Origin: Corynebacterium humireducens NBRC 106098 = DSM 45392
GTDB taxonomy: Bacteria; Actinomycetota; Actinomycetes; Mycobacteriales; Mycobacteriaceae
Assembly (NCBI RefSeq): GCF_000819445.1
Contig: NZ_CP005286.1
Span: forward strand, 744,001-808,000
Direction: 5' to 3'
DNA: 64,000 bases
The position numbers were made by a program, and so were the translations under genes. Under the pieces are notes generated by a model, which saw only the letters and a program-made list of their open reading frames with translations, was not told the DNA's origin and did not search any database. Position 1 is the stretch's first letter, and each line of letters starts with the position of its first letter. Of this stretch, positions 52,578 to 63,140 are shown piece after piece.

Positions 52578-53453
52578 ATGACCTCCAGTGAACAACCCGC
52601 CGACCTGCTCGGCCCCGTGGAGATCCGCGCCCTGGCGGAGAAACTCGACGTCACCCCGACGAAGAAGCTCGGCCAGAACTTCCTGCACGACCCGAACACC
52701 GTCCGCATGATCATCGCGGCCGCGGACCTCTCACCGGAGGACCACGTCGTCGAGGTCGGGCCCGGCCTCGGTTCGCTCACCCTGGGACTGCTGGACACCG
52801 TCGACCGCGTCACCGCCGTGGAGATCGACCCACGCCTCGCCGCGGAGCTGCCCAGCACCGTCGGGTGGCGCGCACCCGCGCAGGCCGGGAAGCTGACCAT
52901 CGTGCAGAAGGACGCCCTCCGCGTCGAACCCGCCGACCTGGGCGAGCCGACGGCACTGGTCGCGAACCTGCCCTACAACGTCTCCGTGCCGGTGCTGCTG
53001 CACCTGCTGGCGACCTTCCCGTCGATCCGCCGCGTCCTCGTCATGGTGCAGGCGGAGGTGGCGGACCGGCTCGCCGCGGAGCCGGGCTCCAAGATCTACG
53101 GTGTACCCAGCGTCAAGGCAGCGTTCTACGGGGCGGTGCGGCGCGCGGGGTCCGTGGGCAGGCACGTCTTCTGGCCGGCGCCGAACATCGAGTCCGGTCT
53201 GGTCCGCATCGACCTCTTCGCCCCCGGCACCGAGCCGTGGCCGATCACCGACGAGTCCCGCGCCCGGGTATGGCCGCTCATCGACGCCGCCTTCGCCCAG
53301 CGCCGCAAGACCCTGCGCGCCGCGCTCTCCGGCCACTACGGTTCCGGCGCCGCCGCCGAGGAGGCTCTCCGCGCCGCCGGGATCGATCCGCAGCTGCGTG
53401 GCGAGAAGCTCGACGTCACCGACTTCGTCCGTCTCGCGGGGCTCACCTCATGA
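52578..53453 (+). CDS. ksgA: 16S rRNA dimethyladenosine transferase
   Basis: A protein of 291 aa. [12 protein letters not shown], the SAM-binding [16 protein letters not shown], catalytic [15 protein letters not shown] and the C-terminal [10 protein letters not shown] are all present. It dimethylates A1518/A1519 of 16S rRNA. Its stop overlaps the ispE ATG (ATGA). Confidence 0.95.
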   Translation: MTSSEQPADLLGPVEIRALAEKLDVTPTKKLGQNFLHDPNTVRMIIAAADLSPEDHVVEVGPGLGSLTLGLLDTVDRVTAVEIDPRLAAELPSTVGWRAPAQAGKLTIVQKDALRVEPADLGEPTALVANLPYNVSVPVLLHLLATFPSIRRVLVMVQAEVADRLAAEPGSKIYGVPSVKAAFYGAVRRAGSVGRHVFWPAPNIESGLVRIDLFAPGTEPWPITDESRARVWPLIDAAFAQRRKTLRAALSGHYGSGAAAEEALRAAGIDPQLRGEKLDVTDFVRLAGLTS

Positions 53454-54418
53454 GCGGGCGCATGCGGACCATCAGTGCCCGGGCGCACGCCAAGGTCAAC
53501 CTGCATCTCGGGGTCGGTGACCTGCGTGAGGACGGCTACCACGACCTCACCACCGTCTTCCAGTCCCTGAGCCTGTCCGACACCGTCACCCTGGAGATCG
53601 GCCCCGACCGTGACCTCGTCGTCGAGGGGTCCATCGTCTCGGGGCTCTCCGCCACGGGGCTCGACGCCGCCTCCGTGCCGACGGATGACTCGAACCTGGC
53701 GTGGCGGGCCGTCGACAAGCTCGTGGAGTACTACCGGACGCACCACGGCCTCGCGGAGTCGCGCAGCGTGCACATCCAGATCCACAAGGGCATCCCGACC
53801 GCCGGGGGCATGGCCGGCGGTTCCGCCGATGCCGCGGCCGCCCTCGTCGCCGCCCACGCCTTCCTCTCCGAGACGCACCCCGCCGTGCCGATGTCCGTGC
53901 TGGTCGACATCGCCGCGGAGCTCGGCTCGGACGTGCCCTTCACCCTGCGCGGCGGGACGATGCTCGGCCGCGGGCGCGGTGAACTGCTCACCCCGCTGCT
54001 CTCCCGCGGGACGTACCACTGGGTGCTGGTCTTCTTCCGGGAGGGACTGTCGACGCCGCGGGTGTTCGCGGAGCTCGACACCCTCCGCGAGCAGGGCACG
54101 TCACTCGGCTGGAGCATGGAGACCGACGACCTGGCCAAGGCCCTCCTGTCCGGCGAGGCCCGGCAGGTGGCGGCCCACCTCCACAATGACCTGGAGGCCC
54201 CTGTCCGCCAGCTCCGTCGCGACGTCGACCGGATGCGTGAGGCCGGCCTCGAGGCGGGCGCACTGCGGGCCGTGGTCTCGGGTTCCGGCCCCACGGTGGC
54301 CTTCCTCTGCGAGTCGGAGCTCCACGCCCGCGACGTCCTCGACGATCTGCTCGCCGACGGCGCCTACTCCGGCACCGTCGCACACGGTCCGGCGAAGGGT
54401 GCCCACCTGCTCACGTAG
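53450..54418 (+). CDS. ispE: 4-diphosphocytidyl-2-C-methyl-D-erythritol kinase
   Basis: A GHMP kinase of 322 aa. The substrate-binding [20 protein letters not shown], the ATP-binding [17 protein letters not shown] and a C-terminal [12 protein letters not shown] motif are intact. It carries out the fourth step of the MEP isoprenoid pathway. Translationally coupled with ksgA; ATG 53462 is an alternative start. Confidence 0.95.
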   Translation: MSGRMRTISARAHAKVNLHLGVGDLREDGYHDLTTVFQSLSLSDTVTLEIGPDRDLVVEGSIVSGLSATGLDAASVPTDDSNLAWRAVDKLVEYYRTHHGLAESRSVHIQIHKGIPTAGGMAGGSADAAAALVAAHAFLSETHPAVPMSVLVDIAAELGSDVPFTLRGGTMLGRGRGELLTPLLSRGTYHWVLVFFREGLSTPRVFAELDTLREQGTSLGWSMETDDLAKALLSGEARQVAAHLHNDLEAPVRQLRRDVDRMREAGLEAGALRAVVSGSGPTVAFLCESELHARDVLDDLLADGAYSGTVAHGPAKGAHLLT

Positions 54419-55769
54419 TGGGGTCGGAGTCCGCAGCTGCGGACTCCGGGTCGTCGAAGCTGTCCTCGTGCTCCCAGATCTGCAGCAGATGCTCATCGCC
54501 GGGAGGCACCGCGCCGGAGGTGTAACGGTCACCCCACCGGCCCATCGCCTCATCCGACACGGCGAGGCCCCGGTTCTCCGAGGTGAAGGACTCCCCACCC
54601 GGCAGACGGAAGCGGAGGAACCGGGGATCGGTGTCGATGATGATCGTCATGACCCCCGCCGACACCAGCATGTGGCACCCCGAGCACAGGGGCAGGAGGT
54701 TGGACAATTCAGTGGCTCCGCCGTCCCTCCACGGGACGATGTGGTGGAACTCGAGGAAGCGGGTGTGGCTGCAGCCCGGCCCGGCGCACTGGTAGCCCCA
54801 CGCCACGAGGAGCGCCTTGACCTGCGCGGACGTGGCCAGACGCTGGGAGCGTGTCGTCTTCAGCGTCAGCCCCGACCGGTCAAGCAGGTGGTAGCGGACC
54901 GCCCCGTTGAGCACCAGGCGCATGAGGTCACCCGTCATCCCGCCGGGGTGGCCGGGGATGTAGGCCCGCTGGTCCTGGGTGAACAGGACGTTGACCTCCG
55001 CGCCGGGGGCACGCACGCGGCTGATCGGATGGCTGCGCACCATGTGGACGAGCCCCATGAAGGCGGTGAACACGGTGACGGTCAGTCCCGTGCCGAAGCG
55101 CGAGCGGTTGTGCCGTGGTTCCGTGTCGCCGGCTGAGTCGGGGTCGGGGGTCTCCCGTGCGTCGTCAATGAGCTTCTCGACGGCCACCGGATCATCCAGC
55201 ACCTCCTGGTCGATGGTGTCCAGGTCGATGAGGTTGGCCAGCTCCGAGATCTTCAGTGCGGCCTTGAACTCCGCCCCGCGTTCGGGGTCGAGCTCACCCC
55301 AGAAGCGGACACGGCCGGTCTCGGGGTCGGTGACCACGGAGATCTTGTTCGCGCGCGGGGTGGCGCCGGGTTGATCGCGTCCGGCGAGCAGCGCGGTGAG
55401 TTCTGCCAGCGGGTGGGCCCTGGCGAGGGTGAGGAGCTCCTCCTGGTTGTCCTCGGTGAGGTAGCGCAGCAGGAGGCGGACGACGGAGTAGGAGAACTCG
55501 GCGTCGAGAAAGGCCTGCGCGAGCAGCGGGAAGACCCGGAGCTTCCGGCCGACGCCCAGGTACTCGAAGGCGGTGGAGCGGGAGAGGTGGAACGTGCGTT
55601 GGAGCCACGCGGCGGTGCCCGGCGCGGCGTGGGTACGGGCGAGGTCGCGGGCGTCGAACTCCGCGACCGAGAGGATGAAGCGGGCCTTGAAGTGGGTGAG
55701 CTGGCGGTGGGCGGAGGTGAGTTCGGCAGTGAGTTCGGTGTCGGTCCGGTCGATGATGGTCGCGAGCAA
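54411..55769 (-). CDS. DUF222/HNH endonuclease-domain protein
   Basis: A protein of 452 aa from TTG 55769 (TGGGGGAT upstream); a longer frame exists but its extra 60 residues run through a repeat palindrome and look non-coding. The N-terminal DUF222 region is helical (LTHFKARFILSVAEFDARDL). The C-terminal HNH motif is complete: C-x4-C ... FLEFHHIVPWRDGGATELSNLLPLCSGCH (nt 54666-54752). These multi-copy actinobacterial genes may be homing-type or mobile nucleases. Its last codons are encoded by a copy of the palindrome (54425-54448) and overlap the ispE end. Confidence 0.82.
   Translation of the reverse strand: MLATIIDRTDTELTAELTSAHRQLTHFKARFILSVAEFDARDLARTHAAPGTAAWLQRTFHLSRSTAFEYLGVGRKLRVFPLLAQAFLDAEFSYSVVRLLLRYLTEDNQEELLTLARAHPLAELTALLAGRDQPGATPRANKISVVTDPETGRVRFWGELDPERGAEFKAALKISELANLIDLDTIDQEVLDDPVAVEKLIDDARETPDPDSAGDTEPRHNRSRFGTGLTVTVFTAFMGLVHMVRSHPISRVRAPGAEVNVLFTQDQRAYIPGHPGGMTGDLMRLVLNGAVRYHLLDRSGLTLKTTRSQRLATSAQVKALLVAWGYQCAGPGCSHTRFLEFHHIVPWRDGGATELSNLLPLCSGCHMLVSAGVMTIIIDTDPRFLRFRLPGGESFTSENRGLAVSDEAMGRWGDRYTSGAVPPGDEHLLQIWEHEDSFDDPESAAADSDPTT
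54425..54448. repeat. 24-bp perfect palindrome of the AGTCCGCAGCTGCGGACT family
   Basis: The 18-bp core with three further paired bases each side lies between the ispE stop and within the last codons (Glu-Ser-Ala-Ala-Ala-Asp-Ser) of the convergent HNH gene. It would form a strong hairpin at the convergence point but lacks a T run. Confidence 0.85.
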
Positions 55770-55905
55770 GTTATCCCCCAGAAGTCGAATTGCTGTGCGA
55801 TCGACTGCACCGTAACATGCGCCCCCGACATGAGATCCTGCATGGGAAAACCGCAGGTCAGAAGGGGTCCGCAGTCCGCAGCTGCGGACCCCTGCCGCCA
55901 CGTGA
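55770..55905. other. Intergenic region with palindrome copy
   Basis: Between the HNH gene start and the lipoprotein gene end. GTCCGCAGCTGCGGAC is at 55874-55889, next to GGGGTCCGCAG, which could pair alternatively with CTGCGGACCCC. No gene is supported here. Confidence 0.7.
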
Positions 55906-57276
55906 CTAGTGGTCGTGTCCCTCGTGGTCCCCGTGGTCCCCGTGATCATGGTCGGCGGCCGCGGCGTCGACAGCCGCGATACCGTCGACGACGGCGATCT
56001 CGAAGGGGGTGACGTCGAGGCTGAAGCGCTCCTTCACCTCGCCGCTGAGCAGGTCGATGAGGACGAGCTCCTTCTTGGCGGGGTCGGTGACGTAGGCGGT
56101 GTGGCCGACGACCTGGAGGATCGGGCCCGGCTCCTGCCAGTTGTCGTTCTCGCGCCACTCGGAGATGGCCGGGATGTCTGCGGTGATCTCACCGGACTCC
56201 GGGTCGATGACCTTGAGGGCTCCGTCGCCGGTGAGCACCAGGGCCTCGCCGTGCGGGCCGCGGGCCAGCGTGCGGAAGGAGTAGGCGCTGTCGAGCTCCA
56301 CGGCCTGCATGGTGTTGGTGCGCGAGTCGATGAGGCTGATCCGGGTCGGGCGCTCCCGCTTGCCGTCCTTGTCGGCCTGCTCGTCGGTCTTGTGGTCGCT
56401 GAGGAAGACAGGGGAGTCCGGGTGCCCGACGAGGGTGCCGGACTTTTGGAACTCCACGCCCGCCGGCAGCGGGACCTTGTGGAACTCCTTTCCGTCGAAC
56501 ACGACCGGCCCGCCGACGCAGCCGAATGCGGCGGTGCCGTCGGCGCCGGTGGCCTCGCCGTGGATCTTCGGGCAGTCCGTGGTCTCCGCGAGGACGGTGC
56601 CGTCGGCGGCGCGGTGCTGGATGGTGTCGCGCTTCTTGTCGTCGCCCACCGTGATGAGCACCGAGCCGTCCGCGAACGGCACTGCGACGCCGTGGTGCGG
56701 GGCACCGCTCTCGACGACCACGCCGTCGGCGGCCCGGTAGCCTCCGGCCACCTGGTCGGTCGGGATGATGCGCACGGAGCCCTCGCCGTCGGAGAACAGT
56801 GCGGTGAGGCCGTCGTTGACCACGACGTGGCCGGCGGCCGGGGAGTCGTAGGTGAGGTCGCGCAGCTCCGGCTGTCCGGAGTAGTGGTGGGCGTGGTCGC
56901 CGTGCGGGCGGGACTTGAGGGCGGCGTCGAAGGCGAGGAAGCGGTCGCCGTCGGCGACGAGGACGTGGCGGCCGTCGCCGGAAGGGCTCAGGCGCAGCAG
57001 TCCGCTGCGGTCGGTCCGGGAGATCGTCTCGCCGGTGGCGGTGTCGAGGACCGTCAGTCCGCCCTCGTGGGAGATGACCACGCGCGGGGTGATCGCGGAG
57101 ACCTCCTGCAGCTCGGCTGCTGCCGCTCCCGGGGCCGCTTCCGCGGTGCTGCTCGTGGCCGGGGTGGCGGTGGCCTGGTCGGCGGCGGGGGTGGTCGGGC
57201 TGCCGCAGGCGGCGAGCAGGAGAGCGGTGAGGAGGGTGGGGACGGCCAGCGCGGCCGGGCGGAGTCGTTTCTGCAT
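55906..57276 (-). CDS. Histidine-tailed beta-propeller lipoprotein, candidate zinc metallochaperone (AztD-like)
   Basis: A protein of 456 aa from ATG 57276 with a signal peptide and lipobox LLLAACGS (cysteine about residue 23). The body has repeated beta-propeller-like blades (GGLTVLDTATGE, SLIDSRTNTM, KVIDPESGEI, VLIDLLSGEV). Metal-binding features are HGDHAHHYSG and the C-terminal tail DHDHGDHGDHEGHDH. AztD is a zinc chaperone with this fold and histidine-rich sites; the partner AztABC transporter genes are not in the window. A 21-bp palindrome overlaps its promoter and resembles a Zur box, so zinc-starvation induction is inferred. Confidence 0.72.
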   Translation of the reverse strand: MQKRLRPAALAVPTLLTALLLAACGSPTTPAADQATATPATSSTAEAAPGAAAAELQEVSAITPRVVISHEGGLTVLDTATGETISRTDRSGLLRLSPSGDGRHVLVADGDRFLAFDAALKSRPHGDHAHHYSGQPELRDLTYDSPAAGHVVVNDGLTALFSDGEGSVRIIPTDQVAGGYRAADGVVVESGAPHHGVAVPFADGSVLITVGDDKKRDTIQHRAADGTVLAETTDCPKIHGEATGADGTAAFGCVGGPVVFDGKEFHKVPLPAGVEFQKSGTLVGHPDSPVFLSDHKTDEQADKDGKRERPTRISLIDSRTNTMQAVELDSAYSFRTLARGPHGEALVLTGDGALKVIDPESGEITADIPAISEWRENDNWQEPGPILQVVGHTAYVTDPAKKELVLIDLLSGEVKERFSLDVTPFEIAVVDGIAAVDAAAADHDHGDHGDHEGHDH

Positions 57277-57283
57277 GGGCGGT

Positions 57284-57289
57284 ACACTA
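57284..57289 (-). promoter_or_regulatory. -10 box TAGTGT of the AztD-like gene (leaderless)
   Basis: On the minus strand TAGTGT ends 7 nt before the ATG at 57276. The Zur-like palindrome lies immediately upstream. Confidence 0.5.
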
Positions 57290-57290
57290 A

Positions 57291-57311
57291 TGCACATGAA
57301 AATCATGTGCA
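57291..57311. promoter_or_regulatory. Zur-box-like 21-bp palindrome
   Basis: Arms TGCACATGA and TCATGTGCA are perfectly complementary around AAA. The core ATGA-AAA-TCAT is like that of Fur/Zur-family sites. It covers about -15 to -35 of the AztD-like promoter and lies 43 nt before the -10 of the divergent ABC-F gene. Confidence 0.6.
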
Positions 57312-57371
57312 ACAAGGGGGTCGGAGAGGTTCGCTCCCACCCCTGCCCACGGCCTAGACTGTGCAGTTGAC

Positions 57372-59180
<1,809 letters not shown>

Positions 59181-59245
59181 CCCCGATCTGGGGATAGGTG
59201 ATATCTCAATTTCGGGTGCGAAAGGAACTCTGTCATCCTTCTCCC

Positions 59246-59794
59246 ATGACCAACTTCCTCCGTCTCGCGGTCGCCGCAGCCACTGCCGCCACTGCCGCCA
59301 CCGTCGCCCTCGCCCCCTTCTCCGTCGCCCACGCCAGCTCCTTCGGCGGCTCCTCCAACGGCTCCGCCGCCGTCGTGGACAAGCCCCAGCCGACCGAGCC
59401 CCAGCCGAGCCAGCCGGGCCAGACCGTCGAGCAGATCGACCGGGAGGTCAGCGAGACCCTGCGGAAGAAGTTCCGGGACGCCCTCAACAAGGCCGGCCAC
59501 ACCGAGAACGCCGACGCCACCGGCAAGGCGGAGGAGCTGGTGCAGCGTGCCCTGGCCGGCGAATTCACCCTCACCCACCGGGGCAACGGCGTCTACGCGT
59601 GGGAGGGTCCGCTGATCGAGGACGGCTACTACTACGGAGTGGTCATGCGGATGCCCAAGGCGGAGACCACCTTCGGCGTCCAGGTCATGGACCAGTTCGA
59701 GATGGAGTCGCAGGAGCACGCCTACCCCTACGGTGTCGCCACCGACTTCAACGACGACTACCACTTCCTCGCGGTCGTGCTGAAGCCCTTCTAG
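59246..59794 (+). CDS. Small secreted protein with IS insertion at its stop codon
   Basis: A protein of 182 aa with a clear signal peptide (MTNFLRLAVAAATAATAATVALAPFSVAHASS, ending near residue 32; nt 59246-59341). A Pro/Gln linker follows, then a domain with QTVEQIDREVSETLRKKFRD and a beta-rich end (YYYGVVMRMPKAETTFGVQV). It faintly resembles degenerate CAP/SCP proteins; I would not assign it. Its TAG stop is part of the CTAG target of the IS5-family copy, so the original C-terminus may have been longer. ATG 59246 lacks a close Shine-Dalgarno. Confidence 0.65.
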   Translation: MTNFLRLAVAAATAATAATVALAPFSVAHASSFGGSSNGSAAVVDKPQPTEPQPSQPGQTVEQIDREVSETLRKKFRDALNKAGHTENADATGKAEELVQRALAGEFTLTHRGNGVYAWEGPLIEDGYYYGVVMRMPKAETTFGVQVMDQFEMESQEHAYPYGVATDFNDDYHFLAVVLKPF

Positions 59795-60774
59795 AGGGTG
59801 TTACGAAAGTCGTTTCAGCCAGTAGCGGATATTCGCCAACTGCACCGTGGCCTCGAAATGCACCGCTAACTTGTCGAAACGCGTGGCACACCCACGATGC
59901 TGCTTGATCCGGTTGATACCCCGCTCCACGGCATTACGCCGCTGGTAAGCCACGGCATCGAAGGCAGGGGGTCGGCCACCGGCCGACCCCCTGCGCCGAC
60001 GGTTGGCGACCTGGTCCTTCGGCTGGGAGATCGTCGCCTTGATCCCCCGCGCCCGCAACCACGCCCGGTTCGCCCGTGAGGAATACGCCTTGTCCGCCAA
60101 CACCCGCTCGGGTCGTTTCCGCGGCCGACCACGCGTGGCGGACGGCACCCGGATTTTCTCCAGTACCCGCACCATCTGTGGACCATCACCGGCTTGACCT
60201 GGGGTGATCGCAAAGGACAGCACCCCGCAGTCAGCGTCAATGGCCACATGGATCTTGGTCGACCACCCGCCCCGCGAGCGGCCGAACCCATGATGATCCG
60301 GCTCCCCCGGGTGGCGGAGGGGGCTGTCTTTCCGTGCACCCGCGGCGTGGATATGTCCACGGGTGGTTGTGGAATCCACGCTGACCTCCCAGGAGAGTTT
60401 TCCTTTCTCCTGGGCGTGGGTGAGCAGCCGGGTGTGCACGTTCTCCCATACTCCGTTGGCCCGCAGCCGGGCGAACAGATCGTGGACCCGCCACCAGGGG
60501 CCGTAGCGCTCATGGACGTCGCGCCACGGGCAGCCGGTGCGGATGCGAAAGAAGATGCCGTTGACCAGGGACCGTAGGTCCCAGGTGCGGGGGCGTCCCC
60601 GCCGTGACGGGGCCGGTAGCAGTGGGACAAGCAGGTCCCATTCAGCGTCGGTGAGGTCATGGCGTGCTGAGGGCGGTACAGTAGGCAACGAGGGTTTCCT
60701 TGCAAGCGTTGATGATTCGACACCAACAGCGTGCGCGGGGAGACCCTCGTTGCTGTTTATGACACGCCGGTCTC
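59795..60774. mobile_element. IS5-family insertion sequence, second copy, right end lost
   Basis: Starts AGGGTGTTACGAAA right after CTAG (59791-59794) and matches the copy at 13291 with two base differences. Identity stops at 60774; the last 25 bp with the right inverted repeat are replaced by unrelated sequence. It is therefore probably immobile, though its transposase gene is whole. Confidence 0.9.
59801..60688 (-). CDS. IS5-family transposase, second copy
   Basis: A protein of 295 aa identical in sequence to the one at 13297-14184 (the one coding difference is synonymous). Because the upstream stop of copy 1 was removed with the IS end, the open frame continues upstream to 60850, but TTG 60688 remains the homologous start. 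Confidence 0.88.
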   Translation of the reverse strand: MPTVPPSARHDLTDAEWDLLVPLLPAPSRRGRPRTWDLRSLVNGIFFRIRTGCPWRDVHERYGPWWRVHDLFARLRANGVWENVHTRLLTHAQEKGKLSWEVSVDSTTTRGHIHAAGARKDSPLRHPGEPDHHGFGRSRGGWSTKIHVAIDADCGVLSFAITPGQAGDGPQMVRVLEKIRVPSATRGRPRKRPERVLADKAYSSRANRAWLRARGIKATISQPKDQVANRRRRGSAGGRPPAFDAVAYQRRNAVERGINRIKQHRGCATRFDKLAVHFEATVQLANIRYWLKRLS

Positions 60775-60795
60775 GGGTTAAGCACCAAAAAGTGT

Positions 60796-60826
60796 GTCTG
60801 GCCCGGGCGTGTCGTCTGGGCCAGAC
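60796..60826 (-). terminator. Terminator of the gene remnant
   Basis: GTCTGGCCC and GGGCCAGAC form a perfect 9-bp stem with a 13-nt loop; reading the minus strand, CACTTTTTGG follows. Confidence 0.65.
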
Positions 60827-60834
60827 GAGGCGGG

Positions 60835-61116
60835 TCAGCGGCCTATCCATCCTTGCTGGATGCCCATGGAGTGCTGGTAGCTGGAATCAATCGCAGTGTC
60901 GTAGCCTGCAGGGGCACCGATTCCGTTTATGTCGGGGCGGGTGTTTTCGTGGTTGACCAAGTCCTGCGCCGTGGAAAGTGCGACTTGGCCCCAGGACTGA
61001 CTCCTGGCGATCGCTACTGGATCGTCAGGAGTTTGTGTCTTCAGGTACAGCCACCAGTCAATGACGGGGTCAAGTCCTGGGAAGTGGTGTTTCTGCCTTT
61101 CTGGGCTTGCCCGCAA
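60835..61116 (-). pseudogene. 3' remnant of a host gene cut by an IS3-family element
   Basis: About 93 residues (from LRASPERQKHHFPGLDPVID to the C-terminal HSMGIQQGWIGR) remain open across the IS end at 61121, so the 5' part of the gene is missing. A terminator follows the stop in the minus direction, which shows this was a genuine gene end. Blocks such as WWLYLKTQTPDDPVAIARSQSWGQ suggest a soluble protein. I do not recognise the family. Confidence 0.5.
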
Positions 61117-61131
61117 ATCGTGGACAAATAG

Positions 61132-62010
61132 TTAAGCGGCTACCAGCGCCGCAGCTGGCTGATCAAGCGATAATTCATAGGCCACCGGACTCAGAAAGCC
61201 GATGGCGGAATGCCGGCGGTAGCGGTTGTAGAAGACCTCGATCCACTCACTGACACCGTCGTAAACCTCCACCCTGGTGGCGAAGGCATGCCGGTAGAAA
61301 TACTCGACCTTCAACGTCGCCCAGAACGACTCGGCCATCGCATTATCCCAGCACACCCCGGTCTGACCCATCGACATCCGCACACCGACTTCACGGGCGG
61401 CCTCATCCAGCTGCCAGCTGGTGAACTGGGCACCGCGGTCAGCGTGCAAGATCACCTGCTCCGGGAGGCTGCCACGGGTGGCTCGCGCGTTGTTCAACGC
61501 TGTGAGCACCAGATCGGTGTCCTGCCTCGGTCCCATCGAATGCCCAATGACCCGACGAGAGTGCCCATCGCGGATAGCACACAGATACACCCAGCCTTCG
61601 CCGCAGCGCAGGTAAGTGAAATCCGTGATCCAGGCGGCGTCGAGACGTCCGTGATCCCAGGTACGCTCACACAGATCCTCGTGCCGGCACTGCGCCTGTA
61701 TTTTACGCCCGGGCACCCGAAACGACCTGGTCGACAGTCCCTCCAGGCCTTGACGTCGCATGGATCGTGCGACCGTCTTACGGTCCACGTCCACACCGGC
61801 ATCATGCAGGTCAGCGGTGATTCTCGGGGCACCGTAGGTGCCCCGGGAACGGTCATGGAACCAGCGGACCTGCTCATCCAGATCCTGCTGACGCGCACGG
61901 CGTTTACCAAGAATGTTCCGGCGCTGTGACCAGGCGTAAAACCCGGACCGGGAGACGTCCAGCACGCGTGCCATCATGGTGACCGGGTAGTTCGCCTTCT
62001 CTTGCGCCAT
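61132..62010 (-). CDS. IS3-family transposase OrfB
   Basis: A protein of 292 aa with the integrase-core DDE residues in WITDFTYLRCG, ILHADRGAQFTSWQL and NAMAESFWATLKVEYF. The N-terminal SRSGFYAWSQRR region is the usual HTH/linker. Its ATG overlaps the orfA stop (TAATG), suggesting coupled translation rather than an obvious slippery frameshift site. Confidence 0.92.
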   Translation of the reverse strand: MAQEKANYPVTMMARVLDVSRSGFYAWSQRRNILGKRRARQQDLDEQVRWFHDRSRGTYGAPRITADLHDAGVDVDRKTVARSMRRQGLEGLSTRSFRVPGRKIQAQCRHEDLCERTWDHGRLDAAWITDFTYLRCGEGWVYLCAIRDGHSRRVIGHSMGPRQDTDLVLTALNNARATRGSLPEQVILHADRGAQFTSWQLDEAAREVGVRMSMGQTGVCWDNAMAESFWATLKVEYFYRHAFATRVEVYDGVSEWIEVFYNRYRRHSAIGFLSPVAYELSLDQPAAALVAA

Positions 62011-62321
62011 TAGCTCGAACCGTTCCGGTGCTGTTGCTTGGCGGCGAAGAAGGCGCTGGCTTTTCCCAGGAACTCGTTTTCTGCCTTCAGGTCAGCGACT
62101 TCCTTACGTAGCCGGGCGATTTCGGCTGCCGTTTCCTCCGGTGACGGCTGTCCGGTGTCGGTGGAGGTGCGCCGGATGCGTTCTTTTTTGACCCAGCTAC
62201 CGAGCAGTTGTTCGCCGAGGTCGAGCTGCTGGGCGACCGCCCGGATCGTTTGTCCGGTATCGAGGACCAGGCTCGCGGCGTCGCGGCGGTACTCCTCGGT
62301 GTATCGGCGTCGTTGTCCCAT
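62010..62321 (-). CDS. IS3-family transposase OrfA
   Basis: A protein of 103 aa with an HTH_Tnp_1 start (RRRYTEEYRRDAASLVLDTG, QTIRAVAQQLDLGEQLLGSWV) and a leucine-zipper-like C-terminal helix (EIARLRKEVADLKAENEFL), as usual for OrfA. Confidence 0.9.
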   Translation of the reverse strand: MGQRRRYTEEYRRDAASLVLDTGQTIRAVAQQLDLGEQLLGSWVKKERIRRTSTDTGQPSPEETAAEIARLRKEVADLKAENEFLGKASAFFAAKQQHRNGSS

Positions 62322-62451
62322 GTGAACATCCTTCCGCAGGGCACGGTGGCCCCGCTAGTTTAGGTGTCCACGACAAGAGGGTAACCCCATTCGATAAAAC
62401 AAGCAGCGTGACGGTGTCAAGGACCGGCACGAGCCTGGGGCCGTGACTTGC

Positions 62452-62759
62452 TCATGCGACCTCCTGAGTAGCTTCGCCGGCATCGATCACAGCCGCGGCC
62501 ATCATCGCCTTCGTCTGCTCCAGGCTGGTTAGCGACATGTAGCGTTTCTGCTGGATCCAGTCATCATGCTGCTCCGCCAACACGGCACCCACGAGGCGGA
62601 CCACGGCCTCGCGGTTGGGGAAGATCCCGACGACGTCGGTACGCCGGCGGATCTCCCGGTTGAGCCTTTCGGTCGGGTTGTTCGACCACACCTTCGTCCA
62701 CACCGCCTTCGGGGCGTGGGTGAAAGCCAGCAGCTCGTCGAGGGCTTCTTCCAGGGACC
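62452..62759 (-). pseudogene. IS256-family transposase, C-terminal fragment
   Basis: About 102 residues with the mutator-family segment [45 protein letters not shown] (nt 62579-62713). The 5' part is cut off at 62760 by the next IS3-family element. The short stretch 62371-62451 holds its tail end and no gene. Confidence 0.85.
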
Positions 62760-62825
62760 TGACCCCTGTTTGGTAGACACCCGACAACCCGGCTTTCTGC
62801 CGGGGAAGAAAGGTAACCTGCCACC

Positions 62826-63140
62826 ATGCCGATCAAGACCTACACCGAGGAGTTCCGCCGCGACGCGGTCGCCCTCTACGAGAACTCACCCGAGGTATCG
62901 ATCAACGCCCTCGCCACAGAACTCGGCGTCAACCGCAACACGCTCCAGATCTGGGTCCGCAAATACGGCACCGGCGCCCGCACCAGCAGCTCGGATTCTT
63001 CCTCCAGCTCTGACACACCGACCGTGGTGACCGAAGCGGAACGCATCCGCCAGCTGGAACGAGAAGTTCGCAGACTCCGGGAGGAACGCGACATTCTGCG
63101 CAAGGCCGCGAAATATTTTGCGGAAGAGACGAACTGGTGA
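62826..63140 (+). CDS. IS3-family transposase OrfA (second element)
   Basis: A protein of 104 aa with an HTH domain ([40 protein letters not shown]), a serine-rich hinge and a coiled-coil end ([20 protein letters not shown]). The stop overlaps GTG 63137 of orfB. Confidence 0.9.
   Translation: MPIKTYTEEFRRDAVALYENSPEVSINALATELGVNRNTLQIWVRKYGTGARTSSSDSSSSSDTPTVVTEAERIRQLEREVRRLREERDILRKAAKYFAEETNW

Larger units (their letters stand above)
61121..62370. mobile_element. IS3-family insertion sequence (about 1250 bp)
   Basis: Imperfect ends, both reading inward as TGGACA-N2-TA-N4-AGCGG, bound two overlapping genes orfA and orfB on the minus strand. No clear target duplication is seen: TCG precedes the left end and CGA follows the right. 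The flanks may therefore have been rearranged. It truncates the gene remnant on its left. Confidence 0.8.

Noticed and set aside
55770..55949. 60-residue N-terminal extension of the DUF222/HNH protein
   Set aside because: The extension crosses a palindrome copy, lacks a ribosome-binding site and has no DUF222 similarity; TTG 55769 has a good Shine-Dalgarno.
61132..62321. Programmed -1 frameshift between orfA and orfB of the IS3-family element
   Set aside because: No A-rich slippery heptamer is visible at the overlap; stop and start overlap as TAATG, which suffices for coupled reinitiation. Frameshifting is not excluded experimentally.
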